Under the pieces are notes generated by a model, which worked only from the letters and a program-made list of their open reading frames with translations, made no database searches and was not told the origin of the DNA. DNA of 64,000 nucleotides, taken from Suillus spraguei (Eukaryota; Basidiomycota; Agaricomycetes; Boletales; Suillaceae). Where the stretch lies: positions 620,001 through 684,000 of the forward strand of contig JABCPU010000004.1 in NCBI GenBank assembly GCA_016800925.1, in the 5' to 3' direction. Positions within the stretch are counted from its first letter, which is position 1. The number at the start of each line of letters is the position of its first letter. Shown piece by piece: positions 11,469 through 23,244 of the stretch. The position numbers were made by a program, and so were the translations under genes.

Positions 11469-14325
11469 ACTAAGACCGATCACTATATCGGAGATCACCG
11501 TGTCCGATCTTGGTTACCCTCCGGTTGAATTCGGAATAACCTCGAACATACTACCAGTCCGTCAAACTCCATCTAGAATCCCCTAGAAGTTAACCCTTGT
11601 CAGGTTTGTTCTAGGGCGTTTCTTCTAAGATGGCGGCGCTCGATTGCCCTTAGCACAGGTTATCGTCAACGTTTGGACTACTAGTACGTTCTCACACAGC
11701 AAGCATCATCGGAGCAGAACGGGATAAAACATCCTCGGGAATCCTCGAGAGTCTTCAGATTGTTATTAATATGATCCAGTCCCTAGACCCTCTATCCAAA
11801 GTACTTCAATCCCGGGTGTTACCGAGAACAACGGTAAATCCAAATTACATTCTCATGGTGGAACCATACCACCAGCGTGTTCCGATATCTCTGCCAGCGC
11901 TCTAGGATGGTCAGGTACCGCCGTGGACAAGGCAACGAAGCCGACATGTGAACATGCTACTTCAGGCCACCTCTGGTGTCATTATGACTCAGATATTACT
12001 GTAGAATAATAGACTATACAATGACTGCTGCAGCTTAACCTGAGAAATTATTCAACAACTCATTGTACACGTTTTCATTAGGTAATCCAACGTGCCAAGG
12101 ATACTATTACTAATTTTGAATGACATGATTTCATTTCCCTGACAGACTCTGACTTCATTTGCCAAGCCAGGACAACAGGTGGATGCCAAGAACATCTAGT
12201 GCCAAGGCATGTGGTACTCCATCCTTGAACTGCCTGCACCAAGCCTTCTACTGCGCAATGATATCGGCTTCGCGTTTTTAAGCGGCGTCTGATTATCTGA
12301 TCAGTTTATCAAGTCACATCTCCAACTCGGCCCGAGTCTACGGGTCCGAAGGCTGAATGGCACTAGTGAGAATATGAACTCAAGTTAACTTGTGGACAGC
12401 ATTTCCATATGTAATATCCAGTTCCTTCGCAGTATGACCGCGTGCTGATCAATTCGCCTAGAACTGTTTCCAACCCACCTACCCGGTAAAATTACTTCAT
12501 GACCCCCGCGCAACGACCAGCTGACATCCAACTTCTACCATTACGACACATCTTCAAGTAACGACATATAGGGAGCAAATCGTATTCATCAAGATTCAAG
12601 GTAGGCTCTAAGGTGGGCTGTGATGAAGAATTCGAATGAGTGCATACAAAGTTTGGTACCTTGTGCTCCAAACCCTGAGATACAAGGTCATCCTTTTCAG
12701 AATGACGTTGACCCGAGTGACCGTATCACTGAGCGGTTATAGGCAACCGAGTTCGTGAGACTGCACGATGTTACACCATGGTCAGGGCAATGGGATCATC
12801 TCCTCGGAAGGGTACCAGACAAATTGCGCTTACTGAGTCCTGAGCCTCCTTATCTAGATATTGTTGAAGCCGCACTTGTATCGAGGTTGCTCTTTGCCCA
12901 AAAAAAAATAATTGAGCACTCCGCTTGCATAAATATTACCAGCGCGGTCCTTTCGAGTAGGCGAGGCCAGAATTTGTGCGGTGAAAAAACCTCTACATGG
13001 TCGTGACATCGGAAACATAAGACCCGTGAGTAGCCGCCACACCGCGTCCCGTCCAGGTACATATGTCAGCAATGAATTTCATTGCCATCCACGCTGCCAG
13101 CACCTGCCAACAGCAAACAATGCATTGCATGACCGCCCAGCGACTACTCATTTGAATCATACGTACGCATAAATATTTTGGGGTGTCATTCCTCAAGGAT
13201 CTTGCCGAGTACGCCCTAAACACCTGTACCTAATGAGAAGCAACCGCTTCAGTGGGTATAACCCTAAGAAGTGAGCCTATCTGGAAGACCTACAGCACGA
13301 TATAGTTCATGACATCACGTTTGGCACGAGGTGGGAACAGTACGTCTATTCACGGCATGGCGGACTGGCGCGAATCAGCTACTATCACTTATCGCGTATT
13401 GTACGTGCCGATTTATCGACTGTCATATGCGTGTATTAGGAGGTATTACGGGACTGGACAGTATATCGAATGTACTTACCGAGGTGAGACACAACTCACT
13501 TATGTAACTCGGTGGAAATACGGTATCGGTGTGTTAAAACCAGCGAGTTTCACATCCTAGTGGTTACCGCCAGCCTGTATGAGCACTGTGGGTACTAAGT
13601 TGCACGATAAAGTAAATAGGAACGACAGAATAAGAACGGATGCTGTATGCATACCAAGCGGTTGTTCACGATGGCGACGGCATCTAAGTTTGTGCCCGAG
13701 AACCTCCGATATTGTGTATGCGAAAGCCTGCCGAAAGGAAATCAAAACCTATCGAAAGTCATTTGAAGCAACGTACCTATATGTCGTTCACACCCACCAC
13801 TTCCCCCACCGTGATCACAGGGTAACAATAAGGGGGTCTCAACCCACGCAAGACAACTCATTAACTGGTTGGGTGCTGTGTTGGTGGCGTTGGCATGGTC
13901 GTGCCGTGCGGGGTGCTAAATCGGTGGGTGCATAAGTGGAGGACCAAAAGATAATTAATGGAGTCATGTTTGGACGGAAGGTCATCACTGAGAGAAACAA
14001 CGGTGGGTTAGATATTCGAAAAATGGGAGGGATTGAATTAAGAGTACACAACGTGGGCATGGGGGATATGATCATCTCTCGTTTCAAGCTCCCCCTGGAC
14101 GACTATCATCATTTACCTCAGACTCACAGTCCAGCGTATACTGGATTTAGTCCGAGTCCACTAGAGCGACGACACCCTCAGGGTGTTCGTTATCGGTGTT
14201 GGCGGTCCAGTTCCTTGTGTGTGTAGACTGTCCTGATGCAAAAGCGTCGACGACATCATGAACGTTGCAGGTCACGTGCGAACAAGTCCATCAAGTTGCT
14301 TTTGAATACAATTCATTCAAACACC
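11469..14325. other. Long gene-free region upstream of pacC and the light-chain gene
   Basis: Nearly 3 kb with no protein family that I recognise on either strand. The open frames are short and their translations look like random sequence. It separates two divergent genes, so it probably holds an extended pacC promoter (see the GCCAAG clusters), possibly a long untranslated leader or noncoding transcript. No tRNA, transposon end or tandem repeat was seen. Confidence 0.4.
12094..12206. promoter_or_regulatory. Distal cluster of four GCCAAG hexamers
   Basis: GCCAAG occurs at 12094, 12161, 12185 and 12201, all in the same orientation, about 730-840 bases upstream of the pacC start. With the proximal cluster this makes eight copies in about 0.85 kb; chance expectation on both strands is below one. 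Inferred to be an upstream PacC regulatory region. Confidence 0.5.
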
Positions 14326-15058
14326 ATGTCGCGATACCCAGACTATCTTTCGCCAAACGCGACCCCTTCTAAACCGTCCAACTTACAAAAGTCGAGAGGA
14401 AGACGTGAGCCATCCGGCGTGTTCTCATTGTTTCAGGCACCTCAGGTTCAGCAGTTCAAGGAGGCATTTCAACTTATTGACCACGACAAGGATGGCTGGG
14501 TCACAGAATCTGATTTGCGAGAAATATTCTCAAGCCTTGGTGAGATTGCACTCGTTATTTGGTGGGTGGAGCGCTCAGTCTAGTTCCAGGTATTTCACCA
14601 TCAAAGAGTATGCTAGATGGCCTGCTCAGCGCGCGCCCTGGTGGCCCTGGGCACAGCAAGTCTCCTCCTGTGACCCCTTCACGCGACTCTGTGGTGTCAT
14701 CAGACAGAGGTATCAATTTTACCATGTTCCTCACCATGATGAGCGAGCGACTTTTCGAGTTCGATCCAGAAGCTGAGTTGAGGGAGGCTTTTGAATGTTT
14801 CGATGAAGGCGACACAGGTACGGTTAGATCTGATGAGATGCAGAAATGGATGGGAGAAGTAGGAGAAAGAATGGGTCAGCAGGAAGTTCGTTTTGCACCT
14901 GCTTACACCGTCCGAGTGGCTGATTTTGTGTCCAGATTGACAAGTTCCTCCAGAGTTCATTCACTGACCGTCAAGGGAATTTCAATTACCGCGAATGGAT
15001 TAAAGTCATACGAGTGAATGATGGTGATGAAGCAGGAACAGACATGACAATGACATGA
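14326..15058 (+). CDS. EF-hand protein, myosin regulatory light chain/calmodulin type
   Basis: About 185-residue EF-hand protein. After a basic N terminus (MSRYPDYLSPN, KSRGRREPSG), the first EF-hand is FKEAFQLIDHDKDGWVTESD, with a canonical D-x-D-x-D-G loop. This is the calcium/magnesium-binding hand of myosin regulatory light chains. The second half has INFTMFLTMMSERLFEFDPE, then LREAFECFDEGDTGTVRSDE, and ends in YREWIKVIRVN. The loop DEGDTGTVRSDE lacks some ligand residues, as in regulatory light chains. Two introns: after SSLG, and after MGQQE. The inserted Ser/Pro-rich linker (SKSMLDGLLSARPGG) between the first two hands is unusual. Probably a light chain of type II myosin in the cytokinetic ring. 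Convergent with the next gene. Confidence 0.75.
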
Positions 15059-15205
15059 CATACGGACAGGACAAGACAAGACAAGATAATTTGTACGAAT
15101 ATTTGTACTTTACCCATTGACAAGCATACCATTATCACCGCAATTTGCATTCCTCGCAGGTCCGCAAGAAAACTCACGCCCAAGACCGGATTCATATTGA
15201 TCGCA

Positions 15206-16559
15206 TTAGGTCCATTCCCCTTTGAGAGGCTCTGCTGGGAAGTGGTCCTTATTAAAGGCCAATTCCTTGAAAATTTGTTCGACATTTTCCTCCGATTCAC
15301 AGCGGCTGGCTTCTTCCAAAGCTTGGCTCCAGTAAATATTTGGACTCGGGAAGATAGGACCAGACCTCACCTTCTCCCCGCCCATTTCCGAGGCTCTGAT
15401 CGTTTCCTTCCGTTCCCGTACGGGCAGGGATGAGAAGCAATTCAGCACCTTCGTGGTCTAGAAGTTCGATGAATTACAGTTGGTGAATCGAAGTCCAATC
15501 GACGAACGTCCTTTTTCACCCCTTCCAAATACGTGTTTCATGACGGCTTCTGAATAAATTGTACGTCGACTCTTGGACAATCCTACACGTTGTCCAGTCT
15601 GGGCTTCTGCTTTGGGATTCTTGACTTGAATTACGAAAGAGGATGCAATATAATCCCAAGTGCTTTCTGGACATCTCCGAATTCGGTCGGATGTGAAAGG
15701 TGGTATCCAAGGTGAGTGGCATTTCTTGATGGAACGTTCCCCAGACAATTGACAATCGCATACACACCACGACCTGCGAGACGGACAGGTGGTGTGTGAC
15801 GTGTACCTAACAACGGTTTCAAAATGCAATCGTCACTTGGGGTAAAATCATACCCCGAGTCTTTGTCTCATAATTCCTTCCTTCCAACTTCTTCTCCAGG
15901 TCATGTAAATTGTCGCCCACGAATATCACCGTTGCCCAAATTGGGGCGTGCTTCTCGTGTTCAGGATCAGGGAGTCTCTTCTTGCCGACGATGATCAAGC
16001 GGAAATGTTTTTTGTCCGTTGTCGTTGATTCAGGTGGAGGTGCAGCGTCTGCGCCTTGAGCCACGAGATTCATCTTGTCCGCATCTGCAACGGAGACATC
16101 TTTACTTTGTTCACTTTTACCTTGCACGCTGAAGGACTCGGATGAACTAGGGACGAGGAGTACATGGAGCTTGCTGATATCGTCCATGGAATGAACTTCT
16201 TCACGCTGAACTTTTGGGCGGTAGAAGAAGTATATATGCCCACGTTCGATTACCCCTGAATAAAATAGGTTCAACTATGAAGCACTCAGAAGAATACACT
16301 AACCTGGGATGAATGTATATTTACTATCTGTATCAGCCTCTTCTGTCTTCGGCTTCTTCGCCTCTGTCTCTTTCGCTGTTTCAGACTCAGGAGCTTCGCG
16401 CCTTTCACCGACCTCAGGTTCCACCTTCACTTCCGTCTTTTGTGCAACAGTATCCTCATCTTCACTTTTCTTCATTCGCCTTTGTCTCCGAGGGCCAGAG
16501 GGACTCCTACTGGAACTCGTGCTAGGGGCATGTGTAGCACTGCGTGTTTCCACTGGCAT
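15206..16559 (-). CDS. Conserved fungal protein of the family often labelled 'BTB domain transcription factor' (apparent frameshift)
   Basis: N terminus is basic and acidic, low complexity (MPVETRSATHAPSTSSSRSP, KKPKTEEAD). The conserved core starts at YTFIPG, VIERGHIYFFYRPKVQREE, SMDDISKLHVLLVPSS, then GKKRLPDPEHEKHAPIWATV, LEGRNYETKTRGTRHTPPV, GRGVYAIV, LGYHLSHPTEFGDVQKALGI, SFVIQVKNPKAEA, LLDHEGAELLLIPAR, and a C terminus with ALEEASRCESEENVEQIFKE. I recognise this layout from fungal proteins carried under a 'BTB domain transcription factor' name, although no BTB fold is evident here. Function is unknown. Near 15,470 the frame jumps by one base between RFTNCN and ELLDHEG with no room for an intron. 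A further intron lies near 15,310-15,370. Confidence 0.6.
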
Positions 16560-16872
16560 CTTGTGATGGGTGCGAGCGAAACGATGAGGGTTGACGTCAT
16601 TTAGTACTTATGGGACCGCTGTGACCGTGCTATTTTCCTGATGACAATATTAATTGCTTTTCTCTCGAAGCTTGAAAACTGAAGAAACTTTGATCTTTAT
16701 AGATAATAATATTTTTCCATTAATATTGGAAGGACAGTGACCCGTTATAAAGCCTATCGACCACTTGTTTCACCACAGCCCGTGACTGGGGCGTGACGTC
16801 ACACCCCCTGGACAAGATCGGCTATCTAAGCGCTTTTCCTTATCCAAGCCGCCTAACTTGCAGTAGCTCTTC
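16560..16872. promoter_or_regulatory. Divergent promoter region
   Basis: About 310 bases between the conserved fungal gene (-) and the LSB5-like gene (+). It is AT-rich in the first half, with no gene and no site I can name. It presumably holds both promoters. Confidence 0.4.
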
Positions 16873-18683
16873 ATGTCTGCTCTCAAGTTTGCAGTTTCTG
16901 CGCTGAACCGCGAGAAACCTCATGTGCGTTCAGCATACCTATCGCTCTTACTTGCTCAGACAATTACGATCCACTGTAGTCATCCATCACCGATTGGGTA
17001 GACATTCTCACCTCACCTTCATATAGTGATGAGGCGTATGATGGGTAGGGACGATATTATCTCTAAATGGATGCCAAGCTTATCAAATAATTTCTAAGAA
17101 TCCCGGAACTAGTAGATTCAATTGCACTACAACCAACAGGGTACGCTTGAAATTTGGACTTGATAGTGACCGTTGATGTATCGGCGTTCACCCCTTACAC
17201 CAGGACTCCCGAAGCATCCAGAGCAATACGAAAGAAACTCAAGCATGGGGATGCACACCACCAGTACCGTGCACTTGTAGTACGTTTTAATTCCTTATCG
17301 GCGGAACTAGATTGATTGATAGTAGGACTAGATACTGAAAGCACTTGTCGACAACGGTCCTCAGAAATTTCAAAGTGAGTTTGTATACAATGTACGAATG
17401 GCTTCGGCTTATGGTCACAGCCACGTTTGCCGACGGCCAGCTGATTGACGCCATAAAGCAACTTGCAACTGATCCAACGACGGATCAGAAAGTCAAGAAG
17501 AAGCTCATGGCCGTGCTTGCATCATGGCATTCCCAGTTCAAGGATGATCCATCAATGTCCGTTGTTTCAGGTCTCTCCAGACAATGTCGTCCCGCAGATC
17601 GTCACAGTCAGGGATACTCAAATGGTGTAGATCCCCTCAATCACGGGCCATCATCCGACTACGAAAGGAGGATGAAAGAGAAGGATGACAAGGAGCTGGC
17701 CAAACAACGAGCTAAGCGGGAGAAGCAAGAAGCAAAGCAAAGGGCACGCAAAGCAGAGGAAGACGCAAGGAAAAAGAAGGGCCAGTCCCGCCGAGTCCCC
17801 TTCAACTTTGAAGCTGTACGTGACCCCCATTGTCAGGCCCACGATCTACTCTCGAACTGACACAATCACAGGAGAAGCCACAAATACTGACAACCATCGC
17901 TAATGCAAGTCAAGCGTCCAGTAACCTGGTGAATGCCATAACGCTGGTGAATGGCGAGAAAGAAAGCATAGTTTCGAATGAACGCGTACAGGAGTGTCTG
18001 GGGAAGGCACGTGCCATCCGTAAGCCTATAGTGCGATATATCCAAGTCTGTATTTTTCTTCTGTTGTTGGTTTAGTTACTCACAACTTAAATCAGCTGGT
18101 GGAGAACGAGGAAATCATCGGAGCGTTAATTGAGACGAACGAGCGCATTATCACCGCCCTGCAAATGTATGTCAATGTAGGTGGTCGCTTTCCAGCATAA
18201 ATTCGCTGCTCAGTGGTCTGTGTTCAGCTCTCCGTTCCTGGTCAGACGACGCCATCAGATCCTACTACGAATGTACAAGCCGCAATGGTGGCGACACACC
18301 TCAGCACAAATAGTACAGGCGAGCTGTCAATTCAACAACGAGCAGCTGTAGAACAATACAAGCAGCAGCTACACGATTATGAGAAGCAAGAAAACAGCAG
18401 GAATCATATCTACGAAGACCTTCAAGATCTATCGTTTGGGTCTCTGGGTAATGAAGAGGGGAAATTGCCCCCACCTATGAGACCAACCGCACATCGTACC
18501 ATTTCGCTGGATTCGGAGTGGGATCAGGGTAGGGGAAGTCTCTCTGATTTCAGTGACTATGAGAGCGAGGAAGAGGAACAACCGAGAAATGCCGCACACC
18601 AATCTGCGACGTCTTCAAGTTTACGACAGTCAGAAAGAATCGTGGATGACGAGGACCCATTCGCCGATCCATTTGCGGATTGA
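16873..18683 (+). CDS. LSB5-like VHS/GAT-domain adaptor protein
   Basis: Endocytic/actin-linked adaptor resembling yeast LAS17-binding protein 5. Short first exon MSALKFAVSALNREKPH. Then VHS domain pieces on small exons: SSITDWVDILTSPSYSDEAY, IPELVDSIALQPTG, EASRAIRKKLKHGDAHHQYR, ILKALVDNGPQKFQ, and TFADGQLIDAIKQLATDP with KVKKKLMAVLASWHSQFKDD. A strongly charged helix follows (RRMKEKDDKELAKQRAKREK). A GAT-like helical region covers ILTTIANASQASSNLVNAIT to LVENEEIIGALIETNERIIT. The tail is acidic and ends DPFADPFAD, two DPF motifs of the kind that bind endocytic adaptors. The gene has about nine exons. The VHS-then-GAT order supports a role in endosomal or endocytic sorting of ubiquitinated cargo; this is inferred from family. 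Confidence 0.85.
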
Positions 18684-18988
18684 TATCAAGGTATACCTGA
18701 AGGAGTAATTGCCATGGGGTAGCGCAATATATTTATGTACATGTAGTCAATCTTTCGCCATATCTTGTGGTAACAGGTCCTCCTGAATTTCTGTTGGAAT
18801 TATATGATGATACTAGGAGGAATTACACTGCATTAGAAGAGTGTTTGGTACATGTACGGTACTCCTGCCGAAGCCCCGAGGAACAAACGAATGCAAAATC
18901 CACTAGACATCAACCTATCTTACAGCACAGCTTGCAAAGATGAAGCTTCAAATGATGGTGACGAACAAGAAAACTAAAACCTGGGTTG
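18684..18988. other. Short convergent intergenic region
   Basis: About 300 bases between two convergent stop codons. Nothing beyond presumed 3' untranslated sequence was seen. Confidence 0.5.
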
Positions 18989-20215
18989 TCAACCACTTTC
19001 TATCCCGCTATCCATTTCACTGTTCACTACTTGTTCACCGCTTTGAGGAGATGCGCCATTCATTTGCTGTTGGTGTTGCCGAACATCTTGATGGGACTGC
19101 TGGGGCTGCTGATGAGGGGCCATCGTACCTCCGTGCATACTCGGACCAAGAACTCCAAAGCCTGGGCCCCCTACAACGCCCATCGGGCTTTCCAAATATA
19201 GTCGGATGAGAACACTTTCAAGAGCAACAACAGTAGGCCCGGGGTAATCGAATGCTCGAGCATGTTCACGAATAGAGTTAAATAGAATACTCATGCGATC
19301 CCACAGTTCTTGCTGAGATGGTGAACCCTGAGGAGGACCGATGTGAGGATAGCCCATTGTCGGAGGTCCAGGGAAAGTAGGGAACGGATGAGGTAGATGG
19401 GCGAGTGGAGGGTTTGGAGGGTAGTTTTGGACCTGTGTTTGAGATGAAGTAGATGAGCCCTCCTGCTGCGTGGGAGCAGGGGCTGCAGAGGATGCTTGTA
19501 TGGCGCGCTTCGATTCCTCCTTCTCGGCTAGGACTGTTTGTCGTCTACCACGACGGGTAAAAGGTAGGTTTGCCAGCCCAATAGGATGCGAATGCTCAGC
19601 AATATCTATCAGATCGTTCAGGCAAGGCGATACCCCCGATACTTGCATGGATACTCACAACAAACTCGAACTTCATCAGTATCATAATAAGTCTTATAGC
19701 TGATGGACGCCAGACACCCCTGCCCATCAAGCTGAGGGAACGCATGAACAGGCCATACTATGGAGCGCGCTGCTGATACGAACCTTCCTGCTGGGAACCT
19801 TGCGAACGCGTTCTGGGTGCTTCTTTACATACTTCTTGCGACCGCTCCTTGAATGCCGAGCACAAACTAGTTTGGTATGATCCTTGAAACGGGGAGGAAC
19901 TGCCTTGCTGCCGTGAGTGTCGCCCTTTACGAATTCTACCATCTGTGTTTCTTCCTCATGAACCCTCCATTCCTGGAATGCAGCAAGGTTTGGAAATATA
20001 AGAGTATATCCATCGTCACTGTCACCACAACCATAAGGTGATCTTGCAGTTGTTGACTTTGGGGGTGCAGGTATAGCAAGGCTAGAGGGCGCAGCGGGCG
20101 TTGATGTGGACGATGGGGGATTTTGTGAATAAGGTTGCTGCTGATTCTGTTGCAAATGTGGAGGCAAAGGCTGGGACATAGCCAGTTGCCCGAGCCTGAA
20201 ATGCTGGAAACTCAT
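18989..20215 (-). CDS. FAR1/WRKY-GCM1-like zinc protein with Gln/Pro-rich tail
   Basis: Nuclear-type protein of unknown role. Start placed at MSFQHFRLGQLAMSQPLPPH. A Gln/Pro/Ser-rich leader precedes the conserved region: DDGYTLIFPNLAAFQEWRVH, LVCARHSRSGRKKYVKKHPE, GQGCLASISYKTYYDTDEVR and VCYIAEHSHPIGLANLPFTR, then RRGRR. The order of C...C followed by HSH, with basic residues, resembles the WRKY-GCM1 superfamily fold of FAR1 and MULE transposase DNA-binding domains. The long C-terminal half is disordered (PHPFPTFPGPPTMGYPHIGP) but includes a helix LWDRMSILFNSIREHARAFD. Two GT-AG introns. Shares a 127-base divergent promoter with UTP11. It may be a domesticated transposase-derived regulator; this is inference from fold only. 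Confidence 0.55.
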
Positions 20216-20342
20216 TTTTTGACAAGGATTCCGAACAAAAAATGGTTGGGATGAAAGCAAAAAGGTGGAAAACTGGCCCCGCGTGTGACAACTTTATACA
20301 ATGTCACGTAACATTTTTGTCACACCTTTACTTTTTCTAGCA

Positions 20343-21504
20343 ATGACCTCCTCCCTCAGAAATTCGTTGCATAGGCGAAATCATAAAGAGCGCTCGCAGC
20401 TCTCTCATCGTGCAAAATTCGGCATTTTAGAAAAGCACAAGGACTATGTCCAGCGTGCAAGGGATTATCACTCCAAGCAGGATCGTATAACGCGCCTTAG
20501 GCAGAAGGCGGCAGATAGGAACAAGGATGAATTCTACTTTGGGATGAATAAGGAGAGGACGGTCCAGGGGGTGCATGTCAAGGAAAGAGGGAATGTTTCT
20601 ATGCCTATGGATATGGTTAAGCTCCTCAAGACACAAGATGAGGGCTATGTCCGGACAATGAGAGCCAACGGAATCAAGGCATACATTCTATGCGTGCTTG
20701 TATCGATTATTCAACTCATTCCTTGACAGAAAATCGAGAGGATCAAAGGCCAACTTACTGCCTTGGCTAACCTCATTGTCCCGCAGGATGATAGCATGGA
20801 GGATGATGGCGAGGATGCGTTGGACGAAACCGACTTGGAAACACTTCGAGAGGCAGGTGTCATACCTCCAGAAACAAAACGGCGTCCACCCCCACGTCAT
20901 ATTATCTTTGCTGAGAATGAGACGGAAGGCGAGTGCATCTTGTGACACCGTATCGTTCATGACATGACGATATATGCACTACAGCAAAACAATTATCTCA
21001 GCGGCGATCTTCAAACCAAATAAAAAATACGCTTGAAGTTGATGTCAAACGGGCTGAAGTTGACCTAGGTTGGAAGACCGTGGAAAGTGCATCGTCTCGA
21101 CGGAGACGGAAAAACAAATCCTCAGCCGATACGTCACTGGATATTGTCAAGGTTGCTGAAGAAACACAGCAACTTCATGTGGTATGCTCATATATTTTCC
21201 TGTTGTCATCCGCTTCCTGAGAATTTTCATTCAGCAAAACCGGAAGCGCCTCCTCAAAGAACTCGCTGCGCGACTAAAACGTGACACTCAATTACGGTAT
21301 ACACAGCGCGAACTAGAGATGCAAAGACTTTTGGCAGGTAAGGGAGGTCGGCGAAAGCTGCGTGGCGTTGAAGAAGTGGGAGCTGAGAACAACAGTGAGG
21401 ATGAGGATGAAATGGGCGACCCAGCAGCTTCCAGGGCAAGCAAAGCGGGTGAAAAGACTTATAAACCTCGGGTATATAAGTGGCGCATAGAAAGAAAACG
21501 ATAG
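20343..21504 (+). CDS. UTP11: UTP11-type U3 snoRNA-associated protein
   Basis: Component of the small-subunit processome, needed for 18S pre-rRNA processing in the nucleolus. Start [20 protein letters not shown]. Then the family blocks [109 protein letters not shown] and, near the end, [20 protein letters not shown]. Ends [14 protein letters not shown]. The first intron appears to start with GC: the codon AAG of GIK is followed by GCATAC, and the 51-base intron restores the conserved KKIERIK junction. The only nearby GT donor would give a 36-base intron. The long basic coiled-coil composition fits the family. Identification is firm. Confidence 0.9.
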
Positions 21505-21637
21505 CATCATCCAACAATCCGTTGTGTAGTGCGACGGGTACAGTGTGAATATATATATTGTTCGAGTTCAGTCCCAGATCCGGATAACTATTCGGTAGAC
21601 CTGAAGTAATGAATAGCATGACTAACGATAGATAAAA

Positions 21638-23174
21638 TCAATAAACGCAGAAGACGCCGAACGTTACGCTGCCAATAACCACCCAAACTGAGCTCCACTG
21701 ACTGAAGCTAGGCAGGTTGTAGTTCAATGAGGATGAGGAAGTCGAAGTTGTTGTTGCTCCCGGAGTCGCAATGGGGGTGGCAGGTGAATAGGTGACACCA
21801 TTAGCGGTGGCAGCGACTTCGAACACAGATCCACCACCGTACTCGTAGAACTTGGAGCCATTAGAAAGAAATCCACGAGAAAGTTGAATGTACATACGTC
21901 AACGAGCATGAAGTTCGGGTTTCTGCCCTGTTGGCCAACACAGAGATCGAATTGCGCACCGAGGGAATTTGTACCAGTTACAGCATTGGTTTGATTAGCT
22001 TGACTTGGGTCCGGAGCAGGTTGGCCAAGGATCAATACGTCCAAAAAGTGATTGATAAGGTACATAGATGTAGCAGTGGGGGTGTTGGCGTTTGAGCGGT
22101 TCACATTGCAATCGAATGATGTGGTGACGTCATACGCAGTTTCCCAGATGTTAGTGAATTCTGGGGGTAAGAGTATTGAGCAGGGTCTCCGCGAACTCAG
22201 CTATGTAACACACCGTCAATGATATAAGGAACGGAAGTGAAGTTAGCGTTGGAGTCCATGAAAGTTATCACTCGCGTTCCCGAATCGATGAGGCTGCCAA
22301 GAGTCGGCCAATCACTTTCAAGCAGTGAAGAGGAGGGCGGCGAGTAAGACATCGTGGCAAGTCCAACCGTTTGGAAGACGGCGTCGAAACTACTCGGTGG
22401 AAGACTATCGGAGTTAACGATGAGCATTGAAAGTACTGGAAAAAACATGTTGAGAAATGCCGACTCCTGTCTTCTATCATGAACGCTACCGACCTTCGTT
22501 CGGATTCGCGTCTAGCCAGGCTTTGACTGTATGTCAAAGGATAAGGAGGGCAACCAGAAGGAGAAAATTTATTCTTACCAGTTGTAAGGTAAGCCTGAAG
22601 AGTTCCGCCATCGAAGAGTGACTACAATAAAGTGAATACGACACGGTTAGCACAGCATGTACGTCACGTACACAACTCGTGTGGCAAAGGTGAATAACTC
22701 CACTCGAATTATGGGCCTGCATTTGCAGCATTCGAATTCCGTCATTCATTTGCTGTGTAACTGACAGGGGTTGTTTAGGGAAGTCTGGAATTTGGAAGTA
22801 AGTCTGTGCTCACTGTTGTAGTCCTGGGTTACGAAAACTTCAGGAGAGTAATCCAGTTAGTATCTGCATGTATAAGGACATCGGAACTCACCGTTGTTGG
22901 TACCGACTGCATAAGAATCATGGGCACCGACAAAGGTGACGTTTCCAAAACTACGGGTGCACAGATTAGGACTGCCATTGCAAATCGTGGCACGGCGAAG
23001 CGGCGATTCGGCGGGCGAGGCATAAACGAAATCAAAAATGGATGTCATCATGGCAAAAGTGGACAGAGCGACCTGCACCCTGGAGAAAGAAAAAAATAGC
23101 ATGGATACTCCGGACGATGTTTGAAGTGGTTTGAAACAAGGTGACCTGGGAAAACAATTGCATAGCATCAACAT
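21638..23174 (-). CDS. Secreted PLC-like phosphodiesterase (PI-PLC X-type TIM barrel), possibly GPI-anchored
   Basis: Fungal extracellular protein of the PLC-like phosphodiesterase superfamily. Recognised blocks: CNGSPNLCTRSFGNVTFVGA with HDSYAVGTNN, which holds the His of the X-type active site, then GIRMLQMQAHNSSGVIHLCH, VLSMLIVNSDSLPPSSFDAV, TLGSLIDSGTRVITFMDSNA, TSVPYIIDGV, SMYLINHFLDVLILGQPAPD, GAQFDLCVGQQGRNPNFMLV and FYEYGGGSVFEVAATANGVT. The C terminus is Ser/Thr-rich followed by a hydrophobic stretch (VWVVIGSVTFGVFCVY), suggesting a GPI signal. The N terminus is approximate: a hydrophobic leader (VQVALSTFAMMTSIFDFVYA) lies upstream of the mature start. Several small introns. Substrate unknown. 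Confidence 0.78.
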
Positions 23175-23244
23175 AGCATTGTTAACAATAACCCACTGCG
23201 GCCGCCCATAAAATAATATAGAATAAATTTGGACTCTTAGATAT

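Noticed and set aside
12755..14226. Several open frames of 60-118 codons on both strands
   Set aside because: Their translations lack domain features, hydrophobic cores or compositional bias expected of proteins, and they overlap each other.
15060..15090. GACAA/GACAT short repeats after the light-chain gene
   Set aside because: A brief simple-sequence run in a 3' untranslated region, not a CRISPR or other structured array.
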